Positions 1-12,677 are shown, numbered from the stretch's first letter. The stretch is DNA of 64,000 bases from Harmothoe impar (GCA_947462335.1 OX381714.1:15038618-15102617), one strand, 5' to 3'. The notes: generated by a model not told the origin, from the letters alone. A program made the numbers and translations.

Positions 1-398
1 TGAAAGATGTTCTTGAAAATACTATTCCAAAACTACCCGGTATCTAATATGTTTTAGACTCAATAGACTTGTACAGAAGTGATTTTTTTCTTTTTTTTTC
101 GGGGGGTTTATCTCAATGTAAGACGCATTAATGCTGACAAGATGTGAAATCATTTTCCTACAAAGACTTGTTATTTTTATATTGTTATGTACACTTTATA
201 TGATGATTGCACCATCTAAACAGGTTTACCTGACGGTGTATATCATAAACTTATTGACTGAATATAGTAATCCGATTGCTATTACACAACGCGTAATATT
301 TATTCCATGATGAAAGGAGAAGAGAACACATGTATGTCATACATTGTACTTTATTTTCAAATCTGGTCAATAAAGTTTAAATTTGTTCAAAAAAAAAA
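1..398. other. AT-rich sequence, no feature recognised
   Basis: No open frame, RNA gene or repeat partner was recognised here. There are short T and A homopolymers near 87-100 and 389-398. The recognisable repeat block A begins just after. Confidence 0.5.
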
Positions 399-835
399 TA
401 CTGACTGGAGATTTCAGTTTTAAATGTGTGTCTCCAATATATTGATGACAAATATTTCTAAAGGGACCATTGTATTCAACCAGAAGAGTAGGAATCAATG
501 GTTAGTAGTAATAAATAGAGGATAAATGATTCATGGACCAAAGTTCCGGTTTTACAACCATTGCCATGTCTTGTAACATGTAAAATGTAAAGCCTAAAGT
601 TAAACGAAGGCATCTCAGCAATAAATTTATATAACATGAGATAAAATGGCATGTGATTGCAGAATTGCATGCCATAGAATATTGTGTTGTGACACCTTTC
701 AGGAACTGGCTACATGGAAATACACATGCTCTTCTATTATGCATCTCATTAACACCTCTACCAGGCACAAGTGCCAAAAGTCACGGAAGCACAAAATAAA
801 TGGTGTCAGTTACCTTACCAGGATGTAGAAAAACG
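399..835 (+). repeat. Block A, copy 1 (paired with 10,726-11,157)
   Basis: This stretch aligns through most of its length with 10,726-11,157. Shared landmarks include ATAACATGAGATAAAATGGC (AGATCAAATGGC in the other copy), GCAGAATTGCATGCCATAGA, and GGCACAAGTGCCAAAAGTCA. The two copies lie about 10.3 kb apart, and each precedes a block B copy, which fits a segmental duplication. Short open frames on both strands are not conserved as proteins between the copies. Confidence 0.85.
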
Positions 836-1558
836 TCATTACAAAACGGTTGCGGGCTATGAATATATACCCTGCCAGCATTTGATCCATGCAACTAAAT
901 ATAGTGACCATGATAAAGTTGTCTTTATTTTCTCCTTAGCAGAGAGCCAATAATCTTATTGGTTATGTATACAATATGTAAACATTTTATACCAGAAGAC
1001 CCTTTCTTATCAATTATATTTCATATGTTTTAATCCCTACTGACAGTGCATTAGTGCAGGGCAGAATCTATCTTACTAACCAGCTTCTAACACCAGGGAT
1101 CTAGAATATGAACCTTAAAAGCAGTCCCGGGTACCAGGCATCTTGAGATGCATTGACAAGCTCTGGGGGACCTTTATCTGCATTTTACACCCTCGGATAT
1201 CCACTCTCCTACTTTCCAATGTTGTTTCCAAGATAATGTAATATGGTCTAGACCAGCTCAATGATACTTCTAGCTACTCCTAGATGTAGGTTGGTCGGCT
1301 GTACTTTCATGTGACCCCTTGCCCAATTGGGAAGTCAATAAGAAACTGCTCACTGCAGAACTGTAAACTCTGGAAATATCAGGTCCCTGGGGAAAATGGT
1401 TTTGCACCTATTGTGAATATGGGGGACTAGTGGAAGAGTGCCACTGTGGAGTGATGGGGTGATGTTAAAGAGCTTGAAGTATGGGCAGTTAAAGTCTATC
1501 ATATAATGTTAGAAAAGATGTGGAGATGGGAAAAAACTTACAGAGAAATAGGGAGAGT

Positions 1559-1615
1559 GAGACAAGGAGACTGAGAGAGTGAGGGAGAGAGAGATTTCAA
1601 GAGAGAGAAACAGTG
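1559..1615 (+). repeat. (GA)-rich low-complexity tract
   Basis: An imperfect purine-rich GAGA run (gagtgagacaaggagactga and onwards) inside block B copy I. It is simple sequence with no coding potential. Confidence 0.7.
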
Positions 1616-2440
1616 AGCAAAGGGTATATAAACAGATATAGTGCCATAGTTATATCCTTACATTATGTGAATACAGTTTTGCAAAGATCCAATAAAAATA
1701 TATAAGAAAATTGTCTAATGCATACAAAAAACTTTGTGTGAACATTGTGAGGTCATTTTGTTAAAGCCTTTTGGAGCAGACATCAACCGCACATCTCTGT
1801 TAGTACCACCAAAGGTCACAACTTACTAGATTATCTTGTCCTTGTCTGTAGCTGGCAGTAATTCAGTCACACAAGATAACTTTGTACAGCCATCCCACAC
1901 TATGATGGTAAGATAATTGCTCCTTGTTATCTTGTCTAAGGAAATTGGGTAACCTCTACTGTCACCTTGTGACACTATCAGCGCTATGCAGAGGTGTCTG
2001 TGCGTTTGATGGTATTGCCTGTTAGATGTGGCAAGGCAGGGTGTAGGGTTATCACATTAGGGTCATCCCTGTAGTGTATATAGTCTGGCTAGGCTTAACT
2101 TCTGAATAGAAAGTTACAATGACAGGCTAGTCTTGTAAACAGTTGGTGAAATTGATGGCAACTTATGAATGTGGAACTAGTAGTTTTAACATATCTCCGT
2201 ACCATAGCATTGCAAAGTAGCTAGATGTCTTTCCCAGTACCCTCAGAGTATTGGGGTTATTTCCCATCTAGAAATATACAGCTTGTCTAATTCTCAAGCA
2301 TGTAGACTCCTCTCTTCCAAACCTTTGAGAATATAAAGAGTTGCACCAATATCTACCAATGCAACCAAAATATTTCTTTTGTTGAAAAGATAATTTCATG
2401 CATGCTTTATATCATTGCAAGAAGAAAGTATCTACAGTAT

Positions 2441-2960
2441 TGTAACGGGCAGCTGTGACCGCTATGTTATTATGGTATATCTATTCATATGTTGTTATGG
2501 TTGAACATAAGATGGTTCTACTATTTTTCATAACATGTTTGTTCATTCCTTAATGAGTACTGACGATTTGTGACATATACCATCGTTTATCATATACGGA
2601 TACATACCACAGACCAAAGGTCACCGATGATAATTGTTATTAAGGGTTTTATAACTGGTTACAGAACTATTGCCCACTAGATGACGCTGCTGGTGGTAGT
2701 CATGTGACCACCCCAGGTGGCATAATCTTGACTGTCTGCTGTGTTGAGACGGTCAGGTTTGGTGCTGCTGATGGCATAACCCCACTGAGTAATAGCTATG
2801 CTGTAGTTATACTCGTTGCAGGTATTATTCATATCACGTTTTAGATATCTGTTGTACCAACGGTTCATACAGAGATAATACCTGAGTGATCATTTTCAAT
2901 AAAGTTGATGTATATTGAAGCCGAATTGAACTGTGTCCTGTTATTGTCTTTTGATAGTCA
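2441..2960 (+). mobile_element. LTR-like sequence, diverged member of the 45,076 and 61,154 family
   Basis: It starts TGTAACGGGCAGCT, like TGTAGCAGGCAGCT at 45,076 and TGTAACAGGCAGCT at 61,154. It then shares GGTTTTATAAC, GGTGGTAGTCATGTGACC, GTCAGGTTTG and AATAATACCTGAG. A polyadenylation signal AATAAA lies at 2,898-2,903 in the same context (AATAAAGTTG) as at 45,458. The promoter-to-polyA layout is that of a long terminal repeat. The 3' edge is placed by comparison only, and similarity appears to run a little further, so some internal sequence may be attached. Confidence 0.6.
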
Positions 2961-3205
2961 CTGAAGTCTAGACCAGCTACAGAATCATTCAAAACAATAT
3001 CAATATTACTCATATTTGAAGGGAGAACATCTGCTTTAAAGGAGCATGGAGAGCTTGACAGATCCACCCTGGCACAAATCACTAATGCAAATCCCAAACC
3101 AAAAGAGGGGATTGCGCAACTAACTAACGACAAATCTCTACCACAAAAGCAACTCCCGCGAGAATCCCAAAGACTGATCCTACAGCGCTTAGACTGCTGC
3201 AAGTA
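2961..3205 (+). mobile_element. Sequence attached to the LTR, possibly internal retroelement DNA
   Basis: This tract separates the LTR-like sequence from the return of block B at about 3,206 and is absent at the equivalent place near 21,330. A plus-strand frame without an early ATG stays open for about 80 codons and ends at TAG near 3,207. Its predicted product is lysine- and glutamine-rich and resembles no family I recognise. The opposite strand has a 122-codon frame that I regard as chance. It may be the 5' end of a gag region, but that is inference. Confidence 0.3.
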
Positions 3206-3490
3206 GAAAATGTTCCCTCAAGGCCAGATTGTTCAGACTGAACAACACAAGACCCAATCGGATAAAATACTTTCTGTACTAATGTGAAACACTATGTGGT
3301 TACATCAAAGAGAAGCAGGGTAACTCCACAGTATGATAGCCTTGAAATTACAATATGAGACAGGGGTTGTATGAGGCATTTCAATGGCAAAACAATGTAA
3401 CCCAAATAAAAAGTAACATCAAAGAAAAGCCGAACCAGATTATCATGACCCTTTTGTTCATGAATGACAGTAATGCTGGCTATATTCATA

Positions 3491-3999
3491 TGTCAATGTC
3501 TTGGCCCTTGGATTAAACTATCATCAGTCAATTGATCCTTCAACATCGATCTATCCATCCATCCATTAATCCATCCTTCCATCAATCTTCCATAATTAAA
3601 ACATGATATAATCAGATGATTTCAGAGACAAAGACCTCTATCAGGTGCACATCGTATAGTTACTACATTGGACAGTTGGCAGGATTGATACATTTAGCAG
3701 TTGTACAACCCTCGCCACACCGTGAGTCACTTCCCCAAGAAAGACATGCCATTCACAAACCATGACAATGCTTCTTTAATGCTGAAGTGTTGTCCTGCTT
3801 CACACCAAGCCTCATGAAATTTTTTTTAGCCAACACACAAAGGTCTAAATGTAATTTAGCCTTTTCAACATGTGATGGTATTGAGTCGTTTCTATATTAT
3901 AACATTGTTCCATCACACATCAGACATATATAAATATAACATGATGCAGTAGTGTAAATGTAATTTTAGGATTGACTATAAACTGGTTATGAGTCATTG
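3491..3999. other. No gene; short TCCA microsatellite
   Basis: Nothing coding was seen. A short degenerate (ATCC)n tract lies at about 3,550-3,590. Confidence 0.5.
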
Positions 4000-5235
4000 C
4001 TTAAAGAGACCTAGTGAATAGCGCCCATTGGATCTGCCCCTCAGTCAATTTACGCATCATTGACACCATCCACTACCACCAGCTGCTGTTGACTACTGGG
4101 ACGGTGCCAGTTTTACCTAACAAAATCACATGACATTAACAAGGTGTGGACCACTCCCTGTTGCAAAAGAAATCATGCGAAGAATTTTCTAGCATGAAGC
4201 CTTATAGTAAAGTAGTATACCATAAATTCTCGCATACAAGGCTAACTTGCATATAAGCCACACCCAAACTTTAGGACGATTCTATATTATAAGCTGCACT
4301 GGCCATGTGTTTATGGTGAATTCGGTGCTGTACTATAGTAGCAAAAACATCATATAAGCTGTACTGGCGATATGACAATAATATTTTTCAATAAAGGATA
4401 CCAATTAGGAAAAAAGGAAAGAATGTAAAAGGAAGAATTTGTCATCAAATACCCTTCCCAAGAATGCGACTGGTAGGAGTAAAGCTAGAGCCTACAGCTC
4501 TAGTGCCTAGTCTTTCCCCCTGTGAAATTATAATGGTACATTATGACAATTGTGAATGAGAGGATAATCTTCTTTATTTTGACTATGCAACAATATGTTG
4601 CCTATTCACGCCAAGACCTGGAGACCTTAAAGGATGCTGGTATGTGGTAATGAATGCCACGGGTATGTATAGTCGGGAATGCAATAAGTAGCATTTCTTT
4701 GGCCTTTCTCCTGGTCTATCTTACTATATGTTAAAATGTACCTGCATGCCTTCTTGTCAAAAAGATAACACATTCAATAATTGCTAACTGCTTGACTATG
4801 ACAAGATGGTATGTTTCGAGATGACATTTTCTGTTTATACATATTTGTTTTTAATTGTAAAAGACACCCTACCTGATTTTCAGATACAAATATATAGTGT
4901 ATATTCTGTTCTATCTCACTCTGTATAGCTCCGAGCTGCTCCTTCTGTAAGCTTCCTTCATGGGTAGCGTACTCCACCCAGCAGGTATCCAGCATGTAGG
5001 GTAGGTAAGGGAACAGCAGCAGCAGTAACTCTATGACCAGCTCAGCAGCCAGTAGTCACTGCTGCTGAGGTGAGACTGCAGTGCGAGCAACTCGTGCATC
5101 AGAGCTGGACACTGAGAGGAGCAGGAGGTGTGGCTCACTGTGGCTGCAGGGGGGTGAGACTGGAGCAGTTCCAGCCTGGTTTACTGCAGTGGTGCATTGC
5201 CTTGTCCTGAGCGCCCTACCCTATGGGTATTAGGC
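4000..5235 (+). repeat. Block C, copy I
   Basis: The order of landmarks is shared with 14,240-17,260 and 23,040-24,200: a CTAGTGAATAGCGCC region, the CCACTACCACCAGCTGCTGT region, GTGTGGACCACTCCCTG, then ATGTTGCCTATTC and AATGAATGCCAC. It ends in GGAGCAGGAGGTGTGGCTCA and CCAGCCTGGTTTACTGCAG. The last part is also found at 43.25 and 58.68 kb. No gene was recognised. Confidence 0.75.
4220..4370 (+). mobile_element. MITE fragment with CCATAAATTCTCGCATA end
   Basis: The sequence starting at 4,220 (CCATAAATTCTCGCATACAA, preceded by TA) matches the terminal motif of the complete element at 51,609-52,133, followed by similar GCCACACC text. No right terminal repeat was found, so I call a truncated or decayed copy. 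The right limit is approximate. Confidence 0.45.
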
Positions 5236-7019
5236 ATCAGTCAGGTGTTCTTTCCTTTCTCTGTGTAATAATGGTGAAAAGAACAGAACAATTCTCAAAT
5301 ATGGACAGCGCAGTAGAGACACCAGAAATATATATCTATGTTATTTGTTGAATTTGGTAATTAATCAGGGGCTGCTTTCCATCTCAGCTTTGTGTTAGAG
5401 AAATTACTGTTGTAATTTAAGGAACCCTAGAGAATAAGATTAGAGTGACTTATTGGAAGAAAACACCAGTTAATGTGGCATTATTCTTGATGAACCCATT
5501 GTCATTATGGCGTATCTGCAGCTCAGAATCCCTACCATTGGGAAGTTGCTTGTGAAATAATCTTAGTGCTAATGTGTGTTGACCACGATCCCAAACATTG
5601 ACAAATAAATGTCCTCTGCAGGAAAGGTCATCCTGCCTCAGGATTCACTCAGACCTTCTCTACTTCTCAGTGATGGGCAAATACAAGCTTATATAAGGTA
5701 GCCTGAGCGTTCCCCTACTCCTGGCAATCTTTACACATCTGCAAAAATGGACCTTAGTGTAGGGTGCGATAAGGTCCCTATTCCCAGTACATATCTGTTG
5801 AAAATAAAAAGTGATATGAAAGGCTGATATAACAAGCTTGGTGACCAACCAATGCATCTGGCTTTTTTTTTAAATCAGTCTTACCCAAAGCATCTATCTA
5901 GATTGCACAGCCTGCTTTGCCAAGAGACCAAAACCCAACTTAAGCTGTAGGCCTGAGGCAGTAAATGTGGCTGGAGGACATATGAATTCCCCTCAGGGTC
6001 AATAAAGGGCACCGGCAAGATCTTCTAGTATCTTGTATGTATATGGGCAGCCAAGCAGAAAGGACCATCCGAGGGGGATTAGTTCCAATTTTAGCCACTA
6101 GGGGGCCCTACCATTGCCTTACATGTAATGAAAATCAAAAAATGGCTCAGGGGTAGTTTTTTCTGTAGAATACAATAGGATTATAGAAAACATTCCATTT
6201 TTGGTGAAAAGCTTCCATATTTGGAATGGAAAAAGAACGTTTTAAAGCCTAAATGGGCGTCTTTGTTTATTTGGGTTGCCATGGAAACATGACCATCATT
6301 CCAAAATAGAAGAAAAAATGTGGCGTTTTGATAGAATGATTCATGAGGATTGCTTTAGCCAAAACAGAATTAAATTTCCACTCCTAGATCGAATTTTATG
6401 ACCTAAGGAATAAAAATGTGTGATGAATTTCTTATTATCATAATGATGCAAATTAGATAGAATCATCTTGGAAACTATGAGACTCAGAGCTTATTGGGAT
6501 TTCGGATAGGGCAATACCCACACATATTCATGAAGCCATTTCTCAAAGAGTAGAATCTCCTAGTGTAGTATATCATTGGCCAGCTTATGACATCAATTTT
6601 AAAGTTGGCTTTTTCCTTGGAGTACCCTTTTCCCTTGCCTGTACACAGTATTATGGTGGTTCAGATGCGTAGATACTATAATCTCAGGAGCGTTTCTGAA
6701 AGGGGATTTAGTGATCAATTTCGCTTTAGAGTTTCTTGCTGATTTAATGGTTGTAGCAGGCTAGTGACAGATTATTGTTGCACATGAGCAACAGTACACC
6801 CAAATGGTCTCTTGCCTCATTTATATAACAAATGCTAATTAGTCGATGTACATTTTCCTAAAAAAGAGCTGGTGATTAAAGTTCAAATTGTGTACCACAA
6901 GACAGGCAGGAAATGTGTTAAGTTGCTACGGACCCTCTTTTAGAATTATCTGTGCTATCGGACCTCACATTCAAATATTTTATCAGCTCTGCTATAAAAT
7001 AGGATTAGAAACACCTGCT
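5236..7019. other. No gene recognised
   Basis: A long non-coding interval between block C and block D. Only short open frames are present (for example minus 5,660-5,857), without conserved character. A GTTGCCATGGAAAC motif at 6,276-6,289 is noted, but I assign it no function. Confidence 0.5.
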
Positions 7020-7660
7020 GGGCACTAATGACATTGGACTGATGGGAGAACCACAATTGATAGATATTTTGGTAAAAAATCATTAAATAATACTCTATTA
7101 AATAGGTTATTGCCCAACTGGAATTTCTGGGAGCTAATGACCATAAATTGACGGATAAAAATGTTGCTTGAAACTTTATAATGACGATCGAATACTGAAT
7201 CGCAAAACTTTTCAGGACAAAACAAGACCCAGCACATCAACCTTCTCCTTTCATATATTTCCCCTTGACATAAACATGAGACAAATAATGACATTATCTA
7301 AGCTGCCTTATCAGTTTGATAATGATTCTGTATACTCAATGATGATGATGCAAGTCATTCTGTCCAACCATTCATACCCCAAGGGAATGCAAGAGCATCT
7401 TATGAAGCACTCGGGTCTGGGTAATACATCTTGTGAGCTCAGAGACACATACAATGGGCTGGTCGGTATAGGATAAGAGCCACAAAAGAATAATTCACGA
7501 GCCTCTGCTTCAGGGTAATCGAACTATATTCATACATAATGATGTGATTGATCAATAACGTGGTACAGTGTACATTGGTAGTTTATGTAATGCTATAAGA
7601 AATGCAGTTTGGTTTGCAATTATTTCCCAATAACTGAGATGATATAAAACATACTTTACA
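7020..7660 (+). repeat. Block D, copy I
   Basis: It matches 18,780-19,150, 38,530-38,920 and 49,190-49,560 in order: a TTGACATAAACATGAG-like start, CAGTTTGATAATGATTCTGT, AAGCACTCGGGTCTGGG, and CACAAAAGAATAATTCA. The four copies differ by many substitutions and small indels. The 102-codon plus-strand frame at 7,168-7,476 is not preserved in the other copies, so I do not call a gene. Confidence 0.75.
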
Positions 7661-7859
7661 GATGAAACACATACAAGAAATTTGATGCAATAGAAGAGAA
7701 CGATGATAACAAATTAATGAAGTTAAAACCTAACTAACCCAAACAATAAACTACAGTAAACCATGCAGTAAAACAAACGTTTAAGTTTCTTGAACTGTTT
7801 AAGATCATCCTTCCCTTACTTTGAAGCCATTAACATCAACCCTCAGATGTTTAAGTTTA

Positions 7860-8050
7860 CAGGTACCAGACCTTTAGAGACCCATTTGCCTTTTTTGTGG
7901 TATAGTCCCATATCCCAGGGCCTTTGCCCTGAGCTGCTCCTACATTAGGTTGGTCGGCTAGCTGTCTTTTTGAGCTGCACACAGTCTATGTAGGTTGTCA
8001 ATAGGGAACTGCCAGGATAACCATTCTGTTGAGAAACTTCAACCTTTTAC
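7860..8050 (+). repeat. Partial block B fragment
   Basis: It contains CAGGTACCAGACC, GCTCCTACATTAGGTTGGTC and TCAATAGGGAACTGC in the same order as block B around 1,130-1,345. It is an extra, short and highly diverged copy. Confidence 0.5.
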
Positions 8051-10189
8051 TACACTGGGCGAGGTGAAGCAGAACCATTAATTACAGGAGATCATAGGTC
8101 ACAAAGTGGTAGGCTAAGGAAAGAGGCTAAGGAATATCTCAGTTTTAGTTGGTGCCAATTACATAAATCTGAGGGAAGTGAAATAGTGCATCTCATTTTT
8201 ACCTGTTCCATGAATAGTATTTTCTGACAAGGCAGGATATCAGGTGAGTTTAATCAGGTTTGCTCATCTCATAAGGTGATTCTTTTCTAAGTAGCCCTTA
8301 ACTTTCCTGACATTGTTGCCTAACAATCATGGGAGACTCTTCTGAACTCCATTAATTATCACTAAGGAGATACCTCTGACACAGACAGAATGTTGTAATG
8401 AGAACATCATCCACAAATAGGAACGAGCGATGCTAACTTTCAGAAGTATGTAAAGTAAAGCCACATATTTCATACTCTCTGCTCTAATGCAGCAGAAATT
8501 CTACCAATGTGCTTCTTTTGAATGACAGCTTTGATAACACAGGGGAATGACTGAGTGGGAGAGCTAACTATTCAGGTATGATTGCAGAATCAATCGTTTG
8601 AAATCGTTGCACTGTGGCATTTGAGGCACTCAGCTTTCAAGAGAAACCTTTAAACAAGTGCACCTTTTTGTAAGATTGACACAGTTCAACAGCCACTCTC
8701 TACATGCCTGATAGAGTATAATAGGAGATAATCTGGGATAGAAGTTGGTACACTGATTTTCATTTTGTCATAGAAACATAATTATGCATATACCATCCTT
8801 TTCAAATATGTGTGATGATGACAAGAACTAATACAGATCCATGTTATGTGCCGCAGAACCTAGCTTCCATCCGACACCTTCAAGTGGAATAGGACAGTTT
8901 GACAAGCTTCACAGATAACATCTGTTAGCTGCCTAATGCTGACAGGTGGAGCCTGGTCCTAATCATCAAGATTGAGTTTTCTGCTTGACACTATCACCAA
9001 CAAGCTGAACCTATTACCTAGAAACATCCCTCTGAATACAATGTCTGTAAATTAAGACTCCTGTATTCATATAATTATCAAAAGCCTATTATGATGCAGG
9101 ATGAACCATCATAAATACCCAGAGCGATTCTGAAATTTGAACACCTCGATCAGAGCAGACACTTGATATAAGGATGATTCATTTTGGCTATATATATAAT
9201 TGTTGTGGTGTGCCTAATATGTTGGTTGCAAGATTGGCATTGAAGCAGCCTAAATAATGTTTGCACTGAAAAAATGCTGTAAGCATGCACACCAAAAAAA
9301 GGAAATTACTCCAAATATTCCATGATGCACCCTTTGTTTTTATCAGAAGTTTTGCATGTCTTCACTAATTCGGACTTTTCTTAACATTTAAAGCTTAATT
9401 GCCATCACCATAATTAAATTGCAATGGTTATTGTGGCCAATAGCTGATTTGTATTGCATGGTGATGAGGAAGAAAGGATCTAAGAAAAGCAAAGGGACTC
9501 TGTTTGTTTTCATTTCCTTCATTGAGTGTTTTGTTAAAATACAAATAAAATGCTTTCAGAGGAATAAACCCATGCTAGAAATGCCTATAAATGAGTTTTG
9601 GAAATATCACATTTTATTTTATGATCTTGAAGAAAAGATAAAGGGAAAGCCATTCTTATATTTACTTATCAATACTAGGTCATGGATTAAAGATCTACAA
9701 ATATGCTTTTAAAATCCTTGCTTTGATCTTTAATGTGGAGGAAAAAATTCCTTCAAAAACTTGATAAATCTCATGGCAATTTTTTCACATACCCTTAATG
9801 AAATGTATCATGAATATATATGATAAAGATAAAAACGTAAACATTAGCAATGAGCTCAGATGATTATGTTTATTTGGTACCCCCTCCCCACCTTGCCTTG
9901 AGATAAAATAGACAGAAATCACACATTGTTTATCTTTTCAATGTAGCTCTCAGAACCGAGGATTTTAAGTCTCTGTTCCATGAACAGTTAAGAGGAGAAG
10001 ACAAGTGTTAATTGTGTTAGAAATGCTTTCTGCGCTAATGCAATAATACCCTAGGGATTTTAATCTTTCTACTGAATGGCAGTTAGAAAAATAGATGGGA
10101 GCGACAGCAACATTGTTCACTATTTAATTAAAATGGCTGTAGTAATGATAATTGTTCACAAAGTGTCTTTGCAATATTCTTTCACAATC
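8051..10189. other. No gene recognised; diverged unit sequence
   Basis: Around 8,925 the text TAGCTGCCTAATGCTGACAG matches 19,390 and 39,120, which belong to the tail of block D. The plus-strand frame at 9,419-9,712 (97 codons) has no recognisable domain, and I treat it as chance in AT-rich DNA. Confidence 0.5.
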
Positions 10190-10600
10190 AGCATTCAATA
10201 GAAAAGCATGAATTACCTAGACAAGCCTGAAACGGTATAATCCGGGAGAGTTTTATTTGGTGCAACATGTCGTCCTGTCTGAACAACCGATGAACAGTTT
10301 GTATCAATCCTGCACTATTACCAAGCCCTTTTCAGACAGACAAAACTAATATTGCAAGAAATGTTGTGACAGAGAACAATCTCATATGCACATAACAAAT
10401 GTGTGTTTGAGTTCAGTGGATGTATCATCAATTAATAATGTTGTTGCCTATTTGTGTGTGCACAACACTACATGTGATTAGGCTGTGGGAAACTGATATC
10501 CAGGGGTAAGGAGTGCAAGGATTGTTGATCGTGTTGTGTCAGGATCTTTAAATTTTGCTGAAATAGTTTTTAGTATTATTATGGAAATTGGTTCTTTGGC
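10190..10600 (+). repeat. Block F, copy I (paired with about 50,226-50,600)
   Basis: Weak but ordered similarity to 50,226-50,600: ATAATCC(G/T)GGAG, GGAGTGCA(A/G)GA, and the AACAGTTTTTAG/ATAGTTTTTAG and TTTGTGGAAAT-like segments. The position between block D and the next unit is the same in both places. Confidence 0.45.
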
Positions 10601-10725
10601 ATGGAATGATATGCTGCTTATTCAGCATTAACTGATGCTTGCAAATAATTTGGCTCTTAATGTACTGTATACCACATAATTCCTGATTATCAAATGACCA
10701 AGGTGACATTTTAGTATCATTGCAA

Positions 10726-11157
10726 TACTGACTGGAGTTTTCAGTTTTAGATTTGCATTCCCAATATATCTAGGACAAATATTTCTGAATGGGACATTGT
10801 ATCCAACCATAACAGTAGGAATCCCTCTGCAGATGATAATTCTCTACAGGATAAACCCATGACTTATGGACACAAGTTACACAACTATTGCCACGCCTTG
10901 TAACACATAAAATATAATTCCTCAAGTTTAACACAGGCATCTGAGCATAAATATAACATGAGATCAAATGGCATGTGATTGCAGAATTGCATGCCATAGA
11001 ATCTTGTGTCGTGACACCTTTCAGGAACTGGTTTCATGGGCATACACATGCTATTCTATTATGCATCTCATTAACACCTTTACCAGGCACAAGTGCCAAA
11101 AGTCACGGAAGCACAAAAGGAATGGTGTCAATTACCCTACCAGAATGTAAAACACAG
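10726..11157 (+). repeat. Block A, copy 2
   Basis: The second copy of the sequence at 399-835, about 10.3 kb downstream. Similarity starts at ACTGACTGGAG and ends near the ACC(A/C)GAATGTA segment. Confidence 0.85.
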
Positions 11158-11458
11158 GGGGCTAACAAAGGGGTTGAGCACTGGCTATAGACTTGTCGCT
11201 TGGGCATCAGTTGACCAATGCAGCATAATGATGTTAGGGGTATTTTCCATGATAAAGTTATGTTTATTACAGTATGATTCCTATAATGTAGTCGGTTATC
11301 ACTACACAAGAATCATCTAGGAGGAGAGTCACAAGAAAATTGATAGGTTTCAGGATTGTAATGTCATAGTTGTGCTCTAGTCAGCTGTTGTTGATGACGC
11401 TGATGTTTGTCATCAACAATAGTTCATCCTTTCTTCCTGCATTTGTCAAAAGCAGCAT
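11158..11458. other. No gene recognised
   Basis: Non-coding interval between block A copy 2 and the SINE. Small inverted text around GTTGTTGATGACGC and GTCATCAACAATAG (about 11,386-11,420) could form a short hairpin. Confidence 0.5.
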
Positions 11459-11480
11459 AACATGTCTAGGGGCTGGGGAA

Positions 11481-11535
11481 TAGCTTTGGTGGTAAAGCAT
11501 TGGACTCAGATGTGGCAGGTTGCCCGATCGAGTCC
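11481..11535 (+). promoter_or_regulatory. Internal RNA polymerase III promoter (A and B boxes) of the SINE
   Basis: The A box is TAGCTTTGGTGG and the B box is CGATCGAGTCC, about 32 bases apart. The match to consensus is good for B (GWTCRANNC) and fair for A. Activity is unknown. Confidence 0.5.
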
Positions 11536-11763
11536 CACTAGCACCCTGCTGTGTCACGTTACAAACCCCCCCTGCTGTGGTTTACATATACAGCATACCA
11601 AAAGCCTGTCCATCTAACACTATGTCTGTGTAGTGTCAGAACCATTGCCTGGGTAAAGGTGTAGGGGCGTGCTTTCTACCTTCACTCACCTCATAGATTC
11701 AATCACCATCACCTCTGCCGTTGGCACGGCCTACAATGGCATTGTGTGCCTGTCCCTCCAGTA

Positions 11764-12677
11764 CACTGCAAAAAAGGTGTTTAGATCTTAAACACAATCC
11801 TAAACACATTCCTGCCCCGTTTTTGTCCACACAATATGTTCCTAAACATGTTTAGACAAATAATATGTTTAGCTCAGTGCTTAGACATTTATGTGTTTAA
11901 AGCAATGTGTTTAGGACAATGAAGTGTTTAGAATGCAAGAATTTAGCATATTATTGTGTTTATCTGTCAAGTGTTTAAGGACAAAAGTGGTGTGTCTAGA
12001 GACATGTAGATTATTATTATGTTTAGATACTGATATTTAAATAAATTCCTAATTTATTTCATTTCTACACATATATAGTGTCTTGAAGAGACTTCTAGCT
12101 GCCCCCCCCCCCATGAGCCAATGTACTTGCATCACTATTTCACATAGGCCTCTATTTTAACATAGACACAACCTCGAGTCAATACAACAGACCTTCAGGG
12201 AAGATAATGCTTTATCCATTCTTAGAGTTCTTAAAAGAGGTGTCTATGTAGCAGATGTATCTTTATTGCATCGTAATCATAGGGATATAACATTCAACCT
12301 TTAAATCCTGCAATGTGTATCATTATCCTTTTGTATCCCATGAAATTTAAGTTAATTAAAGCAGATTTAAGTACCTTTAGATCCACAATAACATTTGAGT
12401 GGTTGTAGAAACTACAGTCATCCACAGAGCTGCCATCTGGTATGTGTTTGATATACTATGATCTAAACACTACATGTTTAAATCCTAAACACCAATTTTT
12501 CATACTGTTTAAATACTAAACATCTAAACATATTCAATATAACTGTTTAGGTGTTTAGAATAAAAGTGTTTCATTCCTAAACAGAAGAATTCAAAGACAC
12601 AAACCTAGTAATATGTTTAGACTTTAAACATGTTTAGACCTAAACATGTTTAACTCCTAAGCACCTTTTTTGCAGTG
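11764..12677. mobile_element. 914-bp MITE, CACTGCAAAAAAGGTG termini, TA target duplication
   Basis: The left end CACTGCAAAAAAGGTG is the inverse of the right end CACCTTTTTTGCAGTG, and TA flanks both sides (11,762-11,763 and 12,678-12,679). Both halves carry many copies of a TGTTTAG(G/A) motif in both orientations (for example CCTAAACATGTTTAGA). The centre (about 12,050-12,450) is unique and has no long open frame, so the element is non-autonomous. I do not assign a superfamily. Confidence 0.85.

Larger units (their letters stand above)
1060..3490 (+). repeat. Block B, copy I (most diverged; interrupted by LTR insertion)
   Basis: The order of landmarks matches the block B copies at 19,985, 40,225 and 54,350: GTACCAGGCATCTTGA, the AGGTTGGTCGGCTGTACTTT region, GACTGTCAG-like motifs, the TGTGACACTATCA region, GTGTAGGGTTATCA, and finally the segment around 3,206-3,290 resembling 21,340-21,400. 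Divergence is high, so this copy is old. It is interrupted at about 2,441-3,205 by an LTR-containing insertion that is missing at this place in the copy at 21.3 kb. Confidence 0.75.

Noticed and set aside
7168..7476. 102-codon frame in block D copy I
   Set aside because: The paralogous copies at 18.8, 38.5 and 49.2 kb have indels and stops that destroy the frame.
9419..9712. 97-codon plus-strand frame as a gene
   Set aside because: AT-rich single-copy region, no recognisable motif, no conserved counterpart in other units.
11470..11545. A functional tRNA gene
   Set aside because: The A and B boxes are present, but the sequence does not show a clean acceptor stem, and a non-tRNA body follows, so it is better read as a SINE head.
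11764..12677. TTTAGG-like motifs suggesting interstitial telomere repeats
   Set aside because: The motifs are scattered, irregularly spaced and in both orientations within a MITE; there is no tandem array.
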